64,000 nucleotides of DNA from the NCBI GenBank assembly GCA_012519695.1, contig JAAYPT010000080.1, positions 1-64,000 on the forward strand. The letters run 5' to 3'. The notes beneath the pieces were generated by a model. It was not told the DNA's origin. It saw only the letters and a list, made by a program, of their open reading frames with translations, and did no database searches. The position numbers and the translations under genes are program-made. Within the stretch, counting starts at the first letter, position 1, and every line of letters begins with the position of its first letter. Positions 61,963 through 64,000 of the stretch are shown here, one piece after another. The stretch is from Clostridiales bacterium (GTDB taxonomy: Bacteria > Bacillota > Clostridia > Lachnospirales > Lachnospiraceae).

Positions 61963-63505
61963 CACTGCCTGTCCATCCTTTTCCATCAATATTTCGATAC
62001 ATAAGGCTCTCCGCAATATGAGAACTGCTAATTTTTTCTTTTCCTTCCAAATCTGCAATTGTCCTTGCTACCCGAATCACTTTATAGTAACCTCTTACAC
62101 TTAGCTCTAAACTTTCAAAAGCTTCTGCCAACATGGCTTGTGCTTCTTTTTCCATTGGACAAAAATTTTCTATTTGTTCTCCGGGAATTCTACTGTTATA
62201 ACGAATATTACTTTTCTCATATCGCATATCCTGTAGCCTTTGCACCTCTTTTATGCGCATACTTATTTCACGAGAGGATTCTTCTTTTCCTTTTCCTGTT
62301 AATTCTAATATTCCAGGCTTTTGTACCTCTACACATAAGTCAATTCTATCTAAAAGCGGACGACTGATTTTTTGTAAATGACGACGTATCATCGCAGGGG
62401 TGCATGTACATTTATTTCGATTGGGATAATAGCCGCAATTACATGGATTCATTGCCGCCACCAGCATAATATCCGCCGGATAACTATATGTTCCCTGGTT
62501 ACGCACCAGATGTATTCTGCCTTCTTCTAATGGTTGACGTAACACTTCTAATGCCGCCTTTTGAAATTCTGTCATTTCATCTAAAAACAGCACCCCATTA
62601 TGTGCCAGACTGATTTCTCCGGGTTTCGGAACCTTTCCGCCTCCTGCCATACCTGCCACACTTATGGTATGATGGGGATGACAAAATGGTCTTTTTCTAA
62701 AATTTTCTTCTCTTTTTCCGAACATTCCACTTACACTATAAATTTTCGCCAGTTCCAATGCCTCTTCTCCTGAAAGTTCCGGAAGAATTCCCGGAATTGC
62801 TCTTGCTGCCGCTGTTTTTCCGCCACCCGGTGGTCCTAACATTAAAAGATTATGTCTTCCTGCTGCGGCAATTTCACAGACTCGTTTTAATACTTTCTGC
62901 CCTCGTATTTGCTGAAAATCATATCTGTTCTCTTCTTTTTTTGATTCTGTTTCTTCTATATTATTGTGGTAATTTACAGGAACTTTACAATTGTTTCTAT
63001 TCTGTAATATTTGGATAAGCTGTTGTAAATTTTCTGCCGGTAATATTTGAATGTTTCCTACCATACCAGCCTCTTTGTCATTCGCCTTCGGAATGCAGAT
63101 ACACTTTTTTCCTGCTTCTTTTGCTGCTATGGTCATTGGTAACACCCCGTCTATGGGGTGAATATCGCCGTTTAGACTGATTTCTCCTGCAAATACAATA
63201 TCTTCTAAGCTTTTACTGCTAATATGTCCATATGCAGCTAATACAGCCAATGCAATCGGTAGGTCAAATCCTGTTCCGCTTTTTCGAAGTTCTGCCGGAT
63301 ACAAATTAATGGTAATACGTTTAGGCGATAGTCGGATTCCTGTATTCCGAATAGCGACACGAATCCGCTCCTTCGCCTCTTTTACTTCGTTTGAAAGTTC
63401 TCCGACCATCTCAAATACCGGCATACCATCACATACGTCTGCCTCTACCTGCACTAAAACGCTTTCAATTCCGCAAACACTTGCGGTTGATACAATACTG
63501 TACAC
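61955..63505 (-). CDS. comM: YifB/ComM family Mg-chelatase-like AAA+ ATPase
   Basis: AAA+ helicase that in competent bacteria extends heteroduplex during recombination. It is 516 residues. The N-terminal Lon-protease-like fold (about 1-165) carries FDLPIALAVLAAYGHI. The ATPase core has LGPPGGGKTAAARAI (Walker A), NGVLFLDEMTEF (Walker B) and the CNCGYYPNRNKCTCTP Cys-rich insert before the sensor. The C-terminal Mg-chelatase-like helical domain ends SLMYRNIDGKGW. AAAGGAGG precedes ATG. It has its own promoter and leads into dprA. Confidence 0.96.
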   Translation of the reverse strand: MYSIVSTASVCGIESVLVQVEADVCDGMPVFEMVGELSNEVKEAKERIRVAIRNTGIRLSPKRITINLYPAELRKSGTGFDLPIALAVLAAYGHISSKSLEDIVFAGEISLNGDIHPIDGVLPMTIAAKEAGKKCICIPKANDKEAGMVGNIQILPAENLQQLIQILQNRNNCKVPVNYHNNIEETESKKEENRYDFQQIRGQKVLKRVCEIAAAGRHNLLMLGPPGGGKTAAARAIPGILPELSGEEALELAKIYSVSGMFGKREENFRKRPFCHPHHTISVAGMAGGGKVPKPGEISLAHNGVLFLDEMTEFQKAALEVLRQPLEEGRIHLVRNQGTYSYPADIMLVAAMNPCNCGYYPNRNKCTCTPAMIRRHLQKISRPLLDRIDLCVEVQKPGILELTGKGKEESSREISMRIKEVQRLQDMRYEKSNIRYNSRIPGEQIENFCPMEKEAQAMLAEAFESLELSVRGYYKVIRVARTIADLEGKEKISSSHIAESLMYRNIDGKGWTGSDV

Positions 63506-63572
63506 AATTCCTCCTTTTGTGCCAGCTTATGGGAATCATGGGCTGATATGCCCCAGATAAAAAGATGGATTT

Positions 63573-63601
63573 ATCATACCATGCTTTCTCCCTTTTTGCA
63601 A
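63573..63601 (-). promoter_or_regulatory. Sigma-A-type promoter of comM-dprA-topA
   Basis: TTGCAA (63596-63601), a 17-bp spacer and TATGAT (63573-63578) on the minus strand, 68 bp upstream of the comM ATG. It begins 17 bases after the sigK stop codon; no clear terminator lies between. Confidence 0.65.
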
Positions 63602-63617
63602 TGCATTTGTACCGGAA

Positions 63618-64000
63618 TTACACTTTTTCAAAACAGACCCTTAGTTTTTCCAATGCCTTTTTTTCGATTCTGCTGACATAAGAGCGCGATATTCCCATCT
63701 TATCTGCAATTTCACGTTGGGTTATTGGCTTTCGATTATACAAGCCATAGCGCATTTCGATAATTTCACGTTCCCGTTTTCCCAGTACTTTCGGTATCAT
63801 CTCATAAAGTCTCTTACTGTTTCCCTTCAACTCGATTATGTCAAAAATATCCTTTTCCTGACTTTCTACCACATCCATAAGATTAATCTGATTTCCTTCT
63901 TTATCTGTTCCAATCGGTTCATATAAGGAAACTTCTCTGGAGGTTTTCTTTTTTGCCCGAAAATACATGAGTAACTCGTTATCAATACACCTTGCAGCAT
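63618..64000 (-). CDS. sigK: Sporulation sigma factor SigK, 3' part
   Basis: The C-terminal 126 residues of a sigma-70 family factor; the 5' end lies outside the window, since the frame stays open to base 64000 (AARCIDNELLMYFRAKKKT). VSLYEPIGTDKEGNQINLMD matches SigK better than SigE. Region 4 holds LGKREREIIEMRYGLYNRKP and the helix-turn-helix ITQREIADKMGISRSYVSRI. SigK acts late in the mother cell in spore formers. An internal Met (63968) is not the true start. No skin-type insertion is visible in this part. Confidence 0.9.
   Translation of the reverse strand, partial: AARCIDNELLMYFRAKKKTSREVSLYEPIGTDKEGNQINLMDVVESQEKDIFDIIELKGNSKRLYEMIPKVLGKREREIIEMRYGLYNRKPITQREIADKMGISRSYVSRIEKKALEKLRVCFEKV

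Noticed and set aside
63618-63968. Treating sigK as a complete short gene starting at the Met codon at 63968
   Set aside because: The frame continues upstream with conserved sigma-factor residues (AARCIDNELL) to the window edge, so the gene is cut by the window and not truncated.

Overview
The window reads as part of a chromosome from a flagellated, spore-former-related member of the Firmicutes, most likely the Lachnospiraceae (Clostridium cluster XIVa). The signs are AT-rich DNA, strong GGAGG-type ribosome binding sites, PolC, CodY, SigK, a CheC/CheD/FliY chemotaxis set, FapA (DUF342) and DUF6115 proteins beside the sigma-28 gene, and ispG between rseP and polC. Genus and species cannot be fixed from this sequence alone. 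All genes except one lie on the minus strand, so the text below follows transcription from right to left.

Right end (64000 to 57878): the 3' part of sigK, then the competence-type genes comM (yifB) and dprA, topoisomerase I (topA), and the nutrient regulator codY. The 423-bp codY-flgB gap holds a codY terminator, a ~130-bp dispersed repeat, a cluster of TATGGAGT motifs partly phased at 12 bp, and two sigma-A-type promoters facing flgB.

Centre (57454 to 23072): one very long fla/che operon. It encodes the proximal rod, MS ring, switch and export ATPase (flgB flgC fliE fliF fliG fliH fliI fliJ), a MotE-like chaperone and fliK, then hook genes (flgD, a TIGR02530 gene, flgE), flbD/swrD and the stator (motA motB). 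Next come fliL, the rest of the C ring (fliM fliY), cheY, the export gate (fliO fliP fliQ fliR flhB flhA), flhF and flhG, a PilZ protein, chemotaxis genes (cheB cheA cheW cheC cheD), and the sigma-28 gene. The distal end carries FapA, DUF6115 and small uncharacterised genes. Flagellin, filament cap, cheR and chemoreceptor genes are not in the window.

Left-centre (22928 to 8498): rpsB-tsf, with its own promoter and a structured leader, ends at a clear terminator. A second cluster follows: polysaccharide deacetylase, bactofilin, pyrH, frr, uppS, cdsA, dxr, rseP, ispG, polC. This links cell envelope, isoprenoid and phospholipid synthesis, translation and replication. From dprA to polC the gene order closely follows the Bacillus subtilis dprA-topA-codY-fla/che-rpsB-tsf-pyrH-frr-uppS-cdsA-dxr-rasP-polC block, with lineage-specific losses and insertions.

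Left end (8426 to 1): a single plus-strand gene for a membrane-anchored DUF5050 protein diverges from an apparent operon of pheA, a DUF815 ATPase, a Ppx/GppA-HD exopolyphosphatase, ppk1 and a HAD phosphatase. The first 200 bases are non-coding and hold a full and a partial copy of the same dispersed repeat seen downstream of codY.

The most interesting non-genic signals are this repeat family (three palindromes, compensatory base changes, abutting terminators), the TATGGAGT cluster upstream of the flagellar operon, a near-consensus CodY box upstream of the deacetylase gene, and several strong intergenic hairpins without U-tracts. Among proteins, the oddest is FlgD, which ends in a helical module typical of other surface proteins. 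I found no phage, insertion sequence, CRISPR array, tRNA or rRNA.
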